Shown one piece after another: positions 10,901-20,880 of a stretch of 28,623 bases of DNA. The translations under genes and the position numbers were made by a program. Under the pieces are notes generated by a model. The model made no database searches. It saw only the letters and a program-made list of their open reading frames with translations, and was not told where the DNA came from. Where the stretch lies: NCBI GenBank assembly GCA_905250885.1, contig CAJNOQ010001779.1:1-28623 (forward strand), read 5' to 3'. This DNA is from Didymodactylos carnosus. Its lineage: Eukaryota > Rotifera > Eurotatoria > Philodinida > Philodinidae. Positions within the stretch are counted from its first letter, which is position 1, and each line of letters starts with the position of its first letter.

Positions 10901-13900
10901 ATTAGAATTATTTCTTCAGGTATATTTATTTAGATTTTAGAATATGAAATATTACTGGCTGTTGGACTTTTTTTTTCTATAGCGTATGCATAAATGTTTG
11001 AGTATATTGATCCATCCTGAAAGTATCATGTTTGAATCGTTATCTTTGATGCTTAGTAAACAACTACTAGATCAATTTGAATTAAAGTAGGTGTGTGTTT
11101 AGAAAGTTTTAACAGTTTAAAATAATCACATACGTTTATATTTTTATTCAGATCAGATGGTAAATCATCATTAACGGTTGAAATTATTACACTAGTCTGC
11201 AATATACTTACATTTCCATTTTCAATTGAAACAAGCAATGTTTTCCTGGAAAGAACATTAGAGTGAGTAATATGAAAATTGTATGTATTAGGTGTACAGC
11301 AATTCCAATCTAAAGTTTGAGATTTGATGTCAGATATGTTTGATATCAATCTTGTTCGAGTCAAACACGTTCGACATCAATCCTGATTGATATCATACAT
11401 CTTTGGTATTAGATTATAAATATTTTTTCTCGTAGATATCGAAATATAAAATAAATAAAAGTCAATAAATTGCTTGAAAACTGATGTGAATTATGAACTA
11501 AAATATATTTCAAATCATGTTTATAGTTAGTGAAAAAATATGTTAATAACATATTTTAATATCAAACAGGATTGGATTGGTATACGCCTAATTCTCATGT
11601 TCGATAATGCATCAGAAATCCGCAAGGGGTGGAAATTTCTGGACGGGCCCGACTCGATGATGAAAAGTTTCGGACCAAACCCGGCTCGGCCCGATCAAAT
11701 GTGGAATTTATCTGGCCCGACCGGGGCAATCCTGAAACTTTTCTGGTCCAGCCCGGGCCGGCCCAACTACTTTTTAAAATTTTCTGGTCCCAGGCGTGAC
11801 TTTTTTCTTGCATCTGTAACGCTTTTGCTGGCTAAGTGGTGTAAACGTATTTCCCAAGCTAATATTTATATCTTTTTGATTTCTTGGTTTTTATTTTTTC
11901 AACCTTTAAAGGCATTAGCTAAACGAAGTCATTAAGATGTCGCGTAACAGTGATAATACTCTTTCTCGGTACTGACGAGGAAAGGTCCCCAAGTGTGCAA
12001 TCGCTTTTTGCTTGAACTCTAGTGGACAATAGGTAATCGACTGCGTTAAACCCGAATCTGACATCGGTTTGTGCTGCTAGGCCTCCAGAGAGCGGATTCC
12101 TGGAAAACCATGTTTTCAGAAACTCTAAAAAATAACCCAAATCTTTCTTAATGAGGCATGATTGTAGACCGCAAATTTCTGATTAAAATGCGATATCTCC
12201 CAGCTCTACACGATCTTTCTTTGCAAAGTTATAGAATTTACACGAAAAGCCCTAAATGTTCATTGTCAGCTCAAAGCTACACAAATAAGAAAAAATTAAT
12301 TTAGGGCTTTTCGTGTAAATTCTATAACTTTGCAAAGAAAGATCTTGTAGAGCTGGGATATATCGCATTTTAATCAGAAATTTGCGGTCTACAATCATGC
12401 CTCATTAAGAAAGATTTGGGTTATTTTTTAGAGTTTCTGAAAACATGGTTTTCCAGGAATCCGCTCTCTGGAGGCCCAGCAGCACAAACCGATGTCAGAT
12501 TCGGGTTTAACGCAGTCGATTACCTATTGTCCACTAGAGTTCAAGCAAAAAGCGATTGCACACTTGGGAACCTTTCCTCGTGAGTATACACATAAATTAC
12601 AAATCCACGCATACTTAAAAATTCTGAGTTCGGTCCGGCCCGACCAGATCAAATACTTTGCGGCCCAAGCCCGACCACTCCATAAAATTTTCTGGCTTGG
12701 CCCGGCCCGTGCTGATCTCTGTAATACATTGTTTTTTCTGCTTCCCATCTTTCAGACTATGCCAACGATTCAAACTAATTCATAAACTACTTTCGGTAAC
12801 TGTCTCTCATCTACCGATTTCACGTATCGAAGTTCCTGTTGGTCTTATTGGACAACTGAGCTATTATCAAGACGGTATGAAAACGTAAATGTTAGTTTTT
12901 AGCCAGTCTTTTATATACATCATTATTTAGCTGGTCGAAAAACTATTGTTCAAATGTTAATGAATGATGTTCAGGTAAACATTTTTTTCTCGTATATTAT
13001 ACGTTATTTTGAAGACTCTTGTTTTATTTTCATCTTAGTTATGCCAGTTTTATGAAAATGTACTTTATGGTAGAAATGAAAGTGAATTCATCTTATGTGA
13101 TGTTCTTTTCACGTTTACAAATCTCATTCGAACAACTGACACCGTTGTACCGTGTTTAAGTGATATACTAAGTGGACCAAAAAGTGTGTACAACAGTTTC
13201 ATATGTTTCAACTTGTTAATTGATTTATGTGTAATTTATAGGAGATTTTAATGTTTTGTCACGTGCATTATGTGGTAGTGATTTAACAAAATCTCGATGT
13301 TGTTTTCTAATTGGACATATGACAAAATATTCTCGTGCATTTTGTAATATTTTGAAATCACATGTTGATATATTAGATTTAATTCGACAATGTTGTTTCG
13401 AAGAAGATGCTCATGTTCGAAAAGTAAGATTTAAACATGTCTAACATATGTGTTACTTTGTAGAGTATTTTCTTTGTAGATGGCATTTTATTCGTTAGGC
13501 AACTTTATTTCTACAAATGAGATACTCTACGATTTTGTTGAAGAATTAATACCCTATTTAGTTCAAGCATTAAATGATACAATATTAAAAATTCGATCAC
13601 ATGCTGTCAGTAAGTAAAAATAAAAAATTAAATAATATTAATTGCATTATACTCATGTTTATCTTCTATTTTTAGATATACTCGGATTTCTATCAATTCA
13701 TCGTTTATCTAATAGGCTATTGGAAATGAAAGTACCAGAAAAATTACTTGACGTTGCTTGTCATGATACACATGTTTTAGTACAAGAATTTGCTATAAGA
13801 GCTTTAAAACATTTATCTAAACATGAGAAAGCTCGAGAAGTAAGTATAATATCAATTTGTTTCATTTTTAAAAGTTCTCATTATTTCTTAGATTTTACGT

Positions 13901-14038
13901 GATTGTAATGCATGCGAAAAACTATCTAATTTATTAGCATCGTTGTGTGCTGTGGCTGAAAATAGTCAATATTCTGAAACTGATGCAGTTATAGAAGAAT
14001 GTGATGAACTTTTGAATATGTTAACTGAAACTAGTTAA
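4980..14038 (+). CDS. STK36: Serine/threonine-protein kinase 36 (Fused homologue), complete, 28 exons
   Basis: The family acts in Hedgehog/GLI signalling and in building the central pair of motile cilia. Exons: 4980-5063, 5243-5383, 5444-5521, 5578-5708, 5770-5818, 6005-6072, 6129-6220, 6275-6409, 6461-6612, 6670-7284, 7341-7695, 7751-7884, 7941-8048, 8104-8202, 10038-10126, 10189-10254, 10316-10493, 10569-10643, 10698-10919, 10983-11086, 11152-11262, 12756-12874, 12931-12974, 13039-13183, 13242-13423, 13480-13609, 13676-13839, 13892-14038. All junctions keep frame, giving 1338 aa (human about 1315). The N-terminal kinase domain (about aa 4-255) looks active: glycine loop GEGSFAKV (11-18), Lys33 in [12 protein letters not shown] with Asp125, DFG (143-145), [15 protein letters not shown] with Thr158. 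A Lys-rich linker follows (about 310-400). The remainder is a long helical-repeat region; ARM/HEAT-like helices are clearest near the C-terminus. Introns 14 (8203-10037) and 21 (11263-12755) are enlarged by transposons. The gene is convergent with SCAP. The identification is very secure; a few exon ends in the divergent middle could shift. Confidence 0.95.
8348..8870. repeat. Inverted repeat (arms about 93 bp) inside the intron-14 element
   Basis: The left arm (about 8348-8441) and right arm (about 8779-8870) are near-identical inverted copies. Both contain AAGTCTGAACTACAGAACGT, TTTTTCTCTCATAAAA, CATTGAGAAATATAATTCAA and ACATCACTAAAAAT, in the same order when one is reverse-complemented. The loop of about 340 bp has no coding frame and contains the TTAA-bordered unit at 8573-8639. 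Confidence 0.85.
8573..8639. mobile_element. Possible tiny TTAA-flanked (piggyBac-like) MITE
   Basis: This segment is bordered by TTAA on both sides (8573-8576 and 8636-8639). Its ends begin CACAT on each strand, and it holds an internal imperfect palindrome around GACGTGAATACGTC. Short TTAA-flanked units with CACAT-type ends would fit piggyBac-type MITEs. The inverted match is only about five bases, so chance is a real alternative. Confidence 0.3.
8900..9444. repeat. Foldback palindrome, copy 1 (STK36 intron 14)
   Basis: The arms are about 250 bp each (8900-9150 and 9193-9444) around a loop of about 42 bp. Matching blocks include AACCTAATGGGTTAT-type outer ends, CAGAGAGCGG, ATGATTGTAGCCCGCAAATTT, TTTGCAAAGTTATAGAATTT and the inner block AAAAGCCCTAAAT. 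The loop contains a TTATTTCTGTAGCTCTGAA segment closely related to the loop of copy 2 in intron 21, which lies in the reverse orientation. The arms differ slightly, so they are old enough to have diverged. Confidence 0.9.
11289..11590. mobile_element. Small TIR element (about 300 bp) in STK36 intron 21
   Basis: The left end reads GGTGTACAGCAATTCCAATC (from 11291) and the inverted right end GGCGTATACCAATCCAATC (to 11588), matching with a few substitutions and a one-base gap. Both are flanked by TA (11289-11290 and 11589-11590). The interior is A/T-rich without a coding frame and has repeated TTTGATATCAATC-like motifs. This fits a Tc1/mariner-type MITE. Confidence 0.65.
11625..11792. repeat. 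GC-rich degenerate tandem repeat (GGCCCG / TTTTCTGG units), part 1
   Basis: This is a strikingly GC-rich block in an A/T-rich intron. It consists of degenerate units with cores such as GGCCCGA, GGGCCGGCCC and CCCGGCTCGGCCCGA, alternating with A/T-rich links such as AAACTTTTCTGGTCC and AAAATTTTCTGGTCC. The unit length is irregular, roughly 45-55 bp. Frames crossing it are short and have no recognisable protein character. A second block of the same type follows at 12630-12716. Confidence 0.75.
11970..12586. mobile_element. Foldback palindrome element, copy 2, TA-flanked, in STK36 intron 21
   Basis: The element is almost entirely palindrome: arms 11972-12257 and 12299-12584 are 286 bp each and differ at few positions, around a 41-bp loop. 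It is bordered by TA on both sides (11970-11971, 12585-12586), with termini CTGACGAGGAAAGGT and the near-inverse ACCTTTCCTCGTGAG. Inner arm blocks (CAGAGAGCGG, ATGATTGTAGACCGCAAATTT, TTTGCAAAGTTATAGAATTT, AAAAGCCCTAAAT) and the loop are shared with copy 1 at 8900-9444, in opposite orientation. There is no coding capacity. In the nascent STK36 RNA it would fold into a stem of about 286 bp. Confidence 0.9.
12630..12716. repeat. GC-rich degenerate repeat (GGCCCG / TTTTCTGG units), part 2
   Basis: This block has the same composition and core words (GTCCGGCCCGACC, AAAATTTTCTGGC, GGCCCGGCCCG) and the same direction as the block at 11625-11792. The two parts flank the foldback at 11970-12586. They may be the halves of one repeat split by that insertion, although about 180 bp of other sequence also lies on the left side. 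Confidence 0.7.
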
Positions 14039-15031
14039 AATATTATTTTTTTTCTCGATTTATATTATTTTTCTTACTAATCTAGTCTTGCTATATGTAA
14101 ATCAGATGCTACCATTTTTTTTTCTTTTTCCTATCAATAATCGGCTATTTGTGCTTTGCCATGTATTATTAATTTTATATTTTGACATTGAATGTTTTGT
14201 AATTGTCTATGTAGAGATACAATTATCTTACACATATTTCCTATTTCTATTGTAGTTTTTTCATCGTTTTTTGTATATAATTTGTGTACACTCAATACGA
14301 TTAGATCGTATTGATGTTTCTTCTTCAGAGATGAATAATTTTCTATAGACACATCTACGAATATCTTTTTTTTGTTTTTGAATTAATTGCGAAACTAAAA
14401 TTAAGAAAAACAATGTCAATATTCATTTATAACAAATATACGTAGAGATATAGGACGCGTTAATTGAACAATCTTGGGTAGAAAAACGAATAAACTGGGA
14501 AATAATTCGTCGAATATGATTCATTTTTCAATCTATTTTTCTATAACAACAGTATACAAAAACAAAAACAATTCAAAAAGTGGAAATGACAACAAAAAAG
14601 AACTGAAACAATGTCGGTATCACATATAAAATCCGAAAATTCATACACTGAGTATTTGCTTTGTAAAAAATAAATTTTTGAAGGAGCCATCACCGGGCTG
14701 AACAAGTAAAAATAAAATAAAATTTTTTAGTTCTTGATTCGAGTATAAAGTGCACGAGAAGTATTGTCGACGGAATGTAACATTTTCTTTTCATAATTGC
14801 AGTTATAATTTACATATAAACACTTTTTTTTTAGCCGTAACGAGAAAGACGTTTTTCATGTCTGAAAAATAAATTCAAAATGTTTCTTAGGGGAATTTAA
14901 TGTAATTGAATATGCAAAATATGATCAGATCTTTCGATTAGGAAGATAAATTTTGGTACAGCAATTTTTACTATATTTATAGAAATGAATGAAAAGAACT
15001 GAGACTGGTTTCCATGATGAGTGAACAACAA
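14039..15031. other. Tail-to-tail intergenic region between STK36 and SCAP
   Basis: The two genes converge here, so this stretch should hold both 3' UTRs and polyadenylation sites. It is very A/T-rich with many AATAAA-like and TTTATT-like words, none of which can be singled out. A 72-codon minus-strand open stretch (14352-14134) is discussed under rejected items. No further gene is supported. Confidence 0.5.
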
Positions 15032-18000
15032 TTAATCGTTCACAAATTTCTCTGGTAAACTCAGTGAATAAAGAATATCGTTGTTGTCATGGATAATAAT
15101 TGTTTGTTTAGTTAGAGAATAGATCATTTCTATTGCATGACTAGCTGTTGAATTATTTAATTGATAGAGTAACGTTTGTTTCAACTGATTTGTTTTTGTA
15201 TCGGTTACAAATAAATAACCAGAATGGGTATGAAGTAAATAATTTTGGGCTAGTGTAAAACATAACGTTGAATTATTTAATCGAATATCGTATAAATAGT
15301 CTAAAGTTCGACGTTTCCATATACAAATTCGATCATCATTACCAAGACTAGCCAATACGGTATCATGTGACATTAATTCAAGTATAAAACCATTATGAGC
15401 GTGCTGCTTTGTTAATAAACACCGTCCGGTTGTCAAATCCCACAGGCATAGCTGACCATCCAGACAACCACTAACCAAAGACGATGGATTGTTCTAAAAA
15501 ACAAAAAATAATACGGTTAACAACCTCTACTTGAATTTAAATACCGTCATAAACTTACTTTATCAGTGGCTAAACAGCTAACAGGGGCTTTATGTTTGTT
15601 GAATGTAAATAGACATTGTCCATTAATTAATTGTGTTATTTTAATACTATGATCATCACTTCCTGTCATTATTCTTGATGCTTCTATTTTACACGTTCTT
15701 ATTGGCCACTGATGGACTCGTTGTTGATAGAAACAATGGATATTTATTTGTTTGTTCATTGTCATTTGTATATCATACAATAATATATGTCCGGTTTGTG
15801 TTGTCACTAACACTGTATACATAGAATTATGGGAACGTATGAGATGTGTTATACCTCCATCAGCACAATGTTCTGTCTTCAGATGTTGTTGATGAAATAT
15901 ATTCCATATTTCTAATTGTCCATTTGAACAACCTAATATGAGAAGTTCATCGACTAATACTGAGCACCAAACATGATACGAAGGCTTTTCACGTTGTATT
16001 GTTGTTATAAGATCACCAGTTGAATAATTCCATAAAAGAATTGAATAGTCACTATAACAGACTGTCAGATGGATCTCATTCGATGAAATTGTTTCGATTA
16101 TAGATGTAGATGTTTTTTTAGAATACATCACAATTGGTATTACATCATAATCACGTTGGACTGCATTCGCTGAAGCTGCATAAGGTTGTGAATGACCACG
16201 AGAAAATGAAAATAAACAATATAAACCAGATAAAAATAGAAAACCAAAGAAAACAATAAACATTAGTTCTAATACAGCGCTCGAAAATGATACATGAAGA
16301 GAATTCGATTTAAATTCATCGTTCTTTACAGTTTGTTGAATATTGTTTGGCTCGTTGAGCTAAAAATAAAAACAAATTATCATATAAAATAATCAACTAA
16401 TATTAAATAATTATATACTTACAAGAGAATTATCATTTTGTAATTCTGATGTTTGATCTTGAATTGGTATTGATAAATAAATACTTGGTAAAATTGTTAA
16501 ATATCTATTATGATTTGTTATGTTGTAATAAGAGAATAATGTTGGCCAATGATCAAAATTCAATAGAAGATGCCATTGAAATTTTTTATAAAATAATAAT
16601 TTGTCATTTTCTTTGTTTGTTGGACGACTTATGTTTACTGTTGATCGTTGTTTCATATAATGTTCAGTGAGTGTTTTTTCTGATACAAAACCTTCAATTT
16701 CTTCTCGATTTATTTTAACATTCTTATGTAATAGATCAACGATTAAACAAGATTTATAAAAAATAAGAAGAAACCATATAAGAATTAAAAACATAATTGT
16801 ACGTTGAATAAAACGATATTTTGCCCATGTTGATTGATTATGTTTACGACTTGTAGATGAAATAATTGTTGATGATAATGATGATGGTTGTTGCAAAGGC
16901 ATTTGTATAGTCGATGATTGTTTTATCATTTTAGAAGATGTTGTTGCTGATGTTGTTGGTATTCGCCTAATGTCAATACTTAATACAGCAACAAAAAAGT
17001 TCATTTGCATAAAAAAATCAATAGATATTCCAATGAATGCAAATTGACAAAATTCTTGAACAGTTGGAACAAATGTCACATAACCAATCAATACAATTAA
17101 AAGTTCATAAAGTAAATGTTTAAAAATAGTCCAAGATTCTTTCTTTAAACCGTTACCAACTCGGTGCCGTATATCGTCGTTGATGGTTTGAGATGTAACA
17201 CTACGTGTAATAACAACTAAATTTTCTAAACCAATAAATACAACCAAATATGGAAATACTTCACCGCCGTTTAGACGAGGAGTAATATTAAAATAAGAAC
17301 TTAAAGCTAGCGAAATAATTAAAGAGCAAAAGATTTGCATTACAGCAGCCAATGCTAAACCCCATTTTGATTTGACGCATTCAAATTGACCTAAATAAAA
17401 AAAAAAGAAATTATATCAGCATTACTTCTGTATGTTGTGAGATGATAAAAGTACTTACTAACAGAATAATAAATGTATAAAAAGACAACGAGATACAATA
17501 ATACCAATGGTAAATAATAGACGAATGATTTTCTTGAAAAGTGTACATGAAATATATCTGTATCGTCTTGTATTGTATTATTATTATTTGCACTTAAATA
17601 ATATTTTGATTCTAATCTTTCTTTTAATATTTGTAAATAATTTGACGATGCATTCATCAGTAACAACGTAATGGCATACGTCATTTGATATTCTTGACGA
17701 CCAAATTCATTTTGTATTAGACGATATGGTACACCAAATGTAATATCATTAAATAAACGTCGTCGTCTTCGTCTACTACCAAATGATTGTTGTTGATCAC
17801 TCGATGATGATGTGAGTATTTGTTGTATAGTGTCTAATGGACTACTATCGTCATATAATTTTGTAATATCATTATTCCAAATATTCAAAGGAGATAATAA
17901 TAGACAACCATAATTAGGTAAATATTGTTTCAAGTAAACATTGGATGATTCAGTTACATGTAAACAATAATTCTCAAGTTGATTATTGTCATATTGAATT

Positions 18001-18751
18001 GATGATAATAAATCGCGAATTTCATTTGATTTTAGTATACATGAACGAAAAAAATCGGTAGGTTTAAGTGTTACTGATGATAAAGATGATGCTAAACCAC
18101 AACGGACAACAATATGTTGAACATAAGCTATTGGATAACCAGTATACTAAACGAAAAGAAAAACAAAACCATGCAAAATCTCCTTTTTATAAATTAATGT
18201 TCTTTTTAATATACTGATCTTTAAAGAAAAAGTAATCAAAAGGAAAGTACTTATTTATTGCATAAATAAAATATGTCGAATTTATATTTACGTACCCAAA
18301 GAGGTTTGTCTGGTTGTTTATCATGTATTTCATTATGATTTAATTCTAATCGTGCTTGAACAGGACGAAATGTTCTACTTGATTCAGTGAATACTTCTAA
18401 CGAACTGCCAGGTGGAGGAACATGAGTAATTTGAAATCTAAATAACATAAAAATGATATACTGAATGTAATAGTAAAGAGAAAGACTAAAAATGTTGCTG
18501 TCTTATACTCTCATAGAAATAGTTTACTCTACAGATAGCTAAGACAAATTTATGTATCACTGATACTTACAACGAAAGAATAAATAATCCAAAAACTATT
18601 AAAATAACATAAAGTGAATTGTCGGCAACAAATAAACCGTGGTTATAAAATTTTTCAACAACTTTATTCTTAAAGCAGAAACAAAATACTTTTTTAAAAA
18701 AAATAGTTTAATTTGCACTACACATACCTTGAAACGATCAATAACGTTCAT
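15032..18751 (-). CDS. SCAP: SREBP cleavage-activating protein (SCAP), complete, 7 exons
   Basis: SCAP binds sterol in the ER and escorts SREBP to the Golgi for proteolytic activation. Exons on the minus strand: 18751-18728, 18668-18571, 18437-18296, 18146-17459, 17390-16423, 16359-15559, 15493-15032. Every junction keeps frame, giving 1060 aa (human 1279, so compact). TM1 lies near aa 18-41, after FYNHGLF. Lumenal loop 1 carries YLPNYGCLLLSPLNIW and the hexa-arginine run. The sterol-sensing domain (about 295-461) contains VFLYIYYS, VKSKWGLALAA, NGGEVFPYLVVFIGLENLVV and LSIDIRR. A further membrane segment (near aa 670-690) precedes a C-terminal WD40 propeller (to 1060) with GSDDHSIKI, SGCLDGQLCLWDL and DDRICIW blades, ending SLPEKFVND. 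The human residues known to matter for escort correspond to conserved Tyr (YIYYS) and Asp (IDIRR) here. The MELADL motif that follows IDIRR in mammals is not recognisable. The start ATG opens an 8-codon exon, MNVIDRFK. Confidence 0.95.
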
Positions 18752-20123
18752 AATTCAATTGAATAAATAAATACATATTGAACACAAACAAAAAACAAAT
18801 ATTTATTAACACTTGAGTAAAATCATTTTGAAGTATTAAAATATCTGAAATAATAAAAGAATGATTTTGCTTGTCAAATAAGATTGGTCGAAAGGCAATA
18901 GACAATGCTGTACATTCCTAGAAACTTTAGATTAAATAGTTTGTAGACTGTCGTGATATAAATTGCATGAATTTATCAAGAACTGACATTATTCATATTT
19001 ATACTTCGCTGAAACAAGCAAAATGCACACTCTAAAATTTAGATTTACATTTTGTTGTGTAAGAGAATGTTCGTCAATGAGAGATATTTCTACAATTCAC
19101 AGTAGAGATCCTTCCTATGAGTTTGTTGATCCGTGATGTTCTTTGCAAAAATTGATAAAAAGTAGTGGATTATGAATTCTTATATGTTTTACTTGATTGT
19201 ATGAAATGTAAGCGGTAGAGTAGAAAGCTAATAGAGTAAAATTATGAACAGTTAAGGACCGATGTACCACTTATAGTTTTTGTGCAAGTGCATTTTTTTT
19301 GCTAAATGTTCTTAATAATCGAGTTTTAAAAGTGACCCTAATACCAGTTACATAGTTGGGACATACATAAAAATCCATTCTAGCTCAAAAATGTTTCTTA
19401 ATAAAGTATTTTTCGAAATTTTTGTAATTTTGCTCTCTTTTCTGTATCTTTTTTCACATTTTACGAGAGAAATTTTAGAGGAATGTGAAGTAAAATGAGA
19501 CATTCTACTTTCTACAGAATTTTTCAAACAGCAATTTCAAGTACGTTTCCTTAAAATGCGACAATTTCTGTATAATTCATATTTCACGGTCACAAAATCA
19601 GTTTTTTATATAAGAGAGAATAGTTTTCCTCAACGCTTCAGGTACATCAAATCTGAAAATTTTACATTGAAAGATGTACGATCGACTATCGTTGTATAAG
19701 AGACGGACTCGAAAGGCTTAAGAGACTCAGTCTCACCTATTTTTAGATTTAACATCACGTTAAAACACGTGGTTTAACTAATATTTATCCATGAAAAAGT
19801 AAGAATCATCAAAGATTCCAACCTATAATAACAATGAATCAAGTCAATAGCAATGAATAGTAGAACAAGTAAGAAAACTAGAGAAACGACGAAAATTATT
19901 TGCACGAGATCAACAACTAACATTTTATCTAAATGTAGAAGTTTTCAGTTGATAACTTTAATCATTATCAGGTATATACAAATATCGATAAACATACGAT
20001 TATATATATGATTTAACGTTCGGTCTTTTCTGCAATTAAAGTGGAAAGTGAAGGACTTGTAGATGATACATCCGCAATTGCTCTTCGGACATTTGCTTTA
20101 GTTATTCTATAATTTGTGTCATA
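18752..20123. other. Upstream region of SCAP, no gene seen
   Basis: This A/T-rich stretch precedes the SCAP start codon on the minus strand and probably contains its promoter and 5' UTR. No coding frame, tRNA or clear repeat was found. I looked for an obvious sterol-response element and could not support one. Confidence 0.45.
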
Positions 20124-20329
20124 CAGAGGTGCAGAATCTACCCGTGAGATTGGGAAATTTTCCTCGACGGAAAAAGTTTTTCAAAAAATTTCCCGACGTA
20201 ATCGATGAACAAAATTTCTTTTTGCAAAATATTTGCAAAAAAAAATTCCAGTTTTTTAAAAAATTTCCTCGAATCAATAAGTTTTTCTCCGACGATCGTC
20301 GGAGCAAACAGGCAGATCCTGCAGCTCTG
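20124..20329. mobile_element. hAT-like MITE, 206 bp, with diverged 8-bp target duplication
   Basis: The left end is CAGAGGTGCAGAATCTACCC and the inverted right end CAGAGCTGCAGGATCTGCC, a clear terminal inverted repeat of about 22 bp. Flanking octamers are GTGTCATA (20116-20123) and ATGTCACA (20330-20337), identical at 6 of 8 positions, as expected for an older hAT insertion. The interior has AAAAATTTC/GAAATTTT-type inverted segments and a short palindrome CGACGATCGTCG. Open frames across it on both strands are a by-product of this symmetry. Confidence 0.8.
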
Positions 20330-20681
20330 ATGTCACAAAATGGGTATATTTTTTAAAAAACTTTATCGTTTTTCCTTCGAGATGATTAATTGGCACGTGA
20401 TTAATTTCATAGTGAATATATGCTATAGTGCTTGATATGATAAAATGTGTAATAGAATATATAACACGATAATGAATCAGCTGATATGTCAATGTTAACA
20501 ATATGCCGTAGAACAGTTATGACTTTCTCTATGTTCTAATTTCGTCTGTTTACCGTTTCACTCAGTCGACTTTCCAATCTTCTCGGATGGTAGTTGGCAT
20601 CTAGTTTCTTTTCTTCTCTTAAACATAATTGAACTTAAACACTGGAATTCATCGATATTTTTATGTAGCTAATGGTGACTG

Positions 20682-20786
20682 CAGAGATAAGCGAGTACAC
20701 ACTTTTTCAGGTATGAGTAAGAGTATCTAAAATTTGTACTCGAGTATACTCGAGTACGAGTATTTACTCGTATTCATCCATCTCTT
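20682..20786. mobile_element. hAT-like MITE, 105 bp, with perfect 8-bp target duplication
   Basis: The octamer GGTGACTG occurs immediately left (20674-20681) and right (20787-20794) of this segment. The termini CAGAGAT and ATCTCTT are near-inverse. The interior is built from TACTCGAG/GAGTA words, including GTACTCGAGTATACTCGAGTAC, which folds on itself. The size, 8-bp duplication and AGAGAT ends point to a very small hAT-derived MITE. Confidence 0.85.
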
Positions 20787-20880
20787 GGTGACTGAAGTTA
20801 TTAATCAACAGATTGTAAATTTAAATATAATGTTAGTTGTTGATCTCGTGCAAATAGTTTTGGCTTATTTCAACCTTATA

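Noticed and set aside
11540..11935. 131-codon open stretch in STK36 intron 21
   Set aside because: It runs through the GC-rich degenerate repeat and the reverse strand is also open there; it has no protein character.
14134..14400. Minus-strand open stretch between STK36 and SCAP (72 codons, contains KHQYDLIVLSVHKLYTKNDE), with a second protein-like frame overlapping it
   Set aside because: No splice-compatible upstream exon was found and SCAP already ends properly upstream at 15032. It lies in presumed 3' UTR sequence and both frames look plausible, which suggests chance or a very decayed fragment.
14645..14715. Minus-strand acceptor followed by a short PGDGSFKNLFFTKQILSV frame, as an extra SCAP terminal exon
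   Set aside because: SCAP already ends in SLPEKFVND, which corresponds to the known end of the family, so an extra exon is not needed.
20114..20356. Open frames on both strands around 20120-20350 (Phe/Lys-rich)
   Set aside because: They arise from the inverted symmetry and homopolymers of the hAT-like MITE at 20124-20329.
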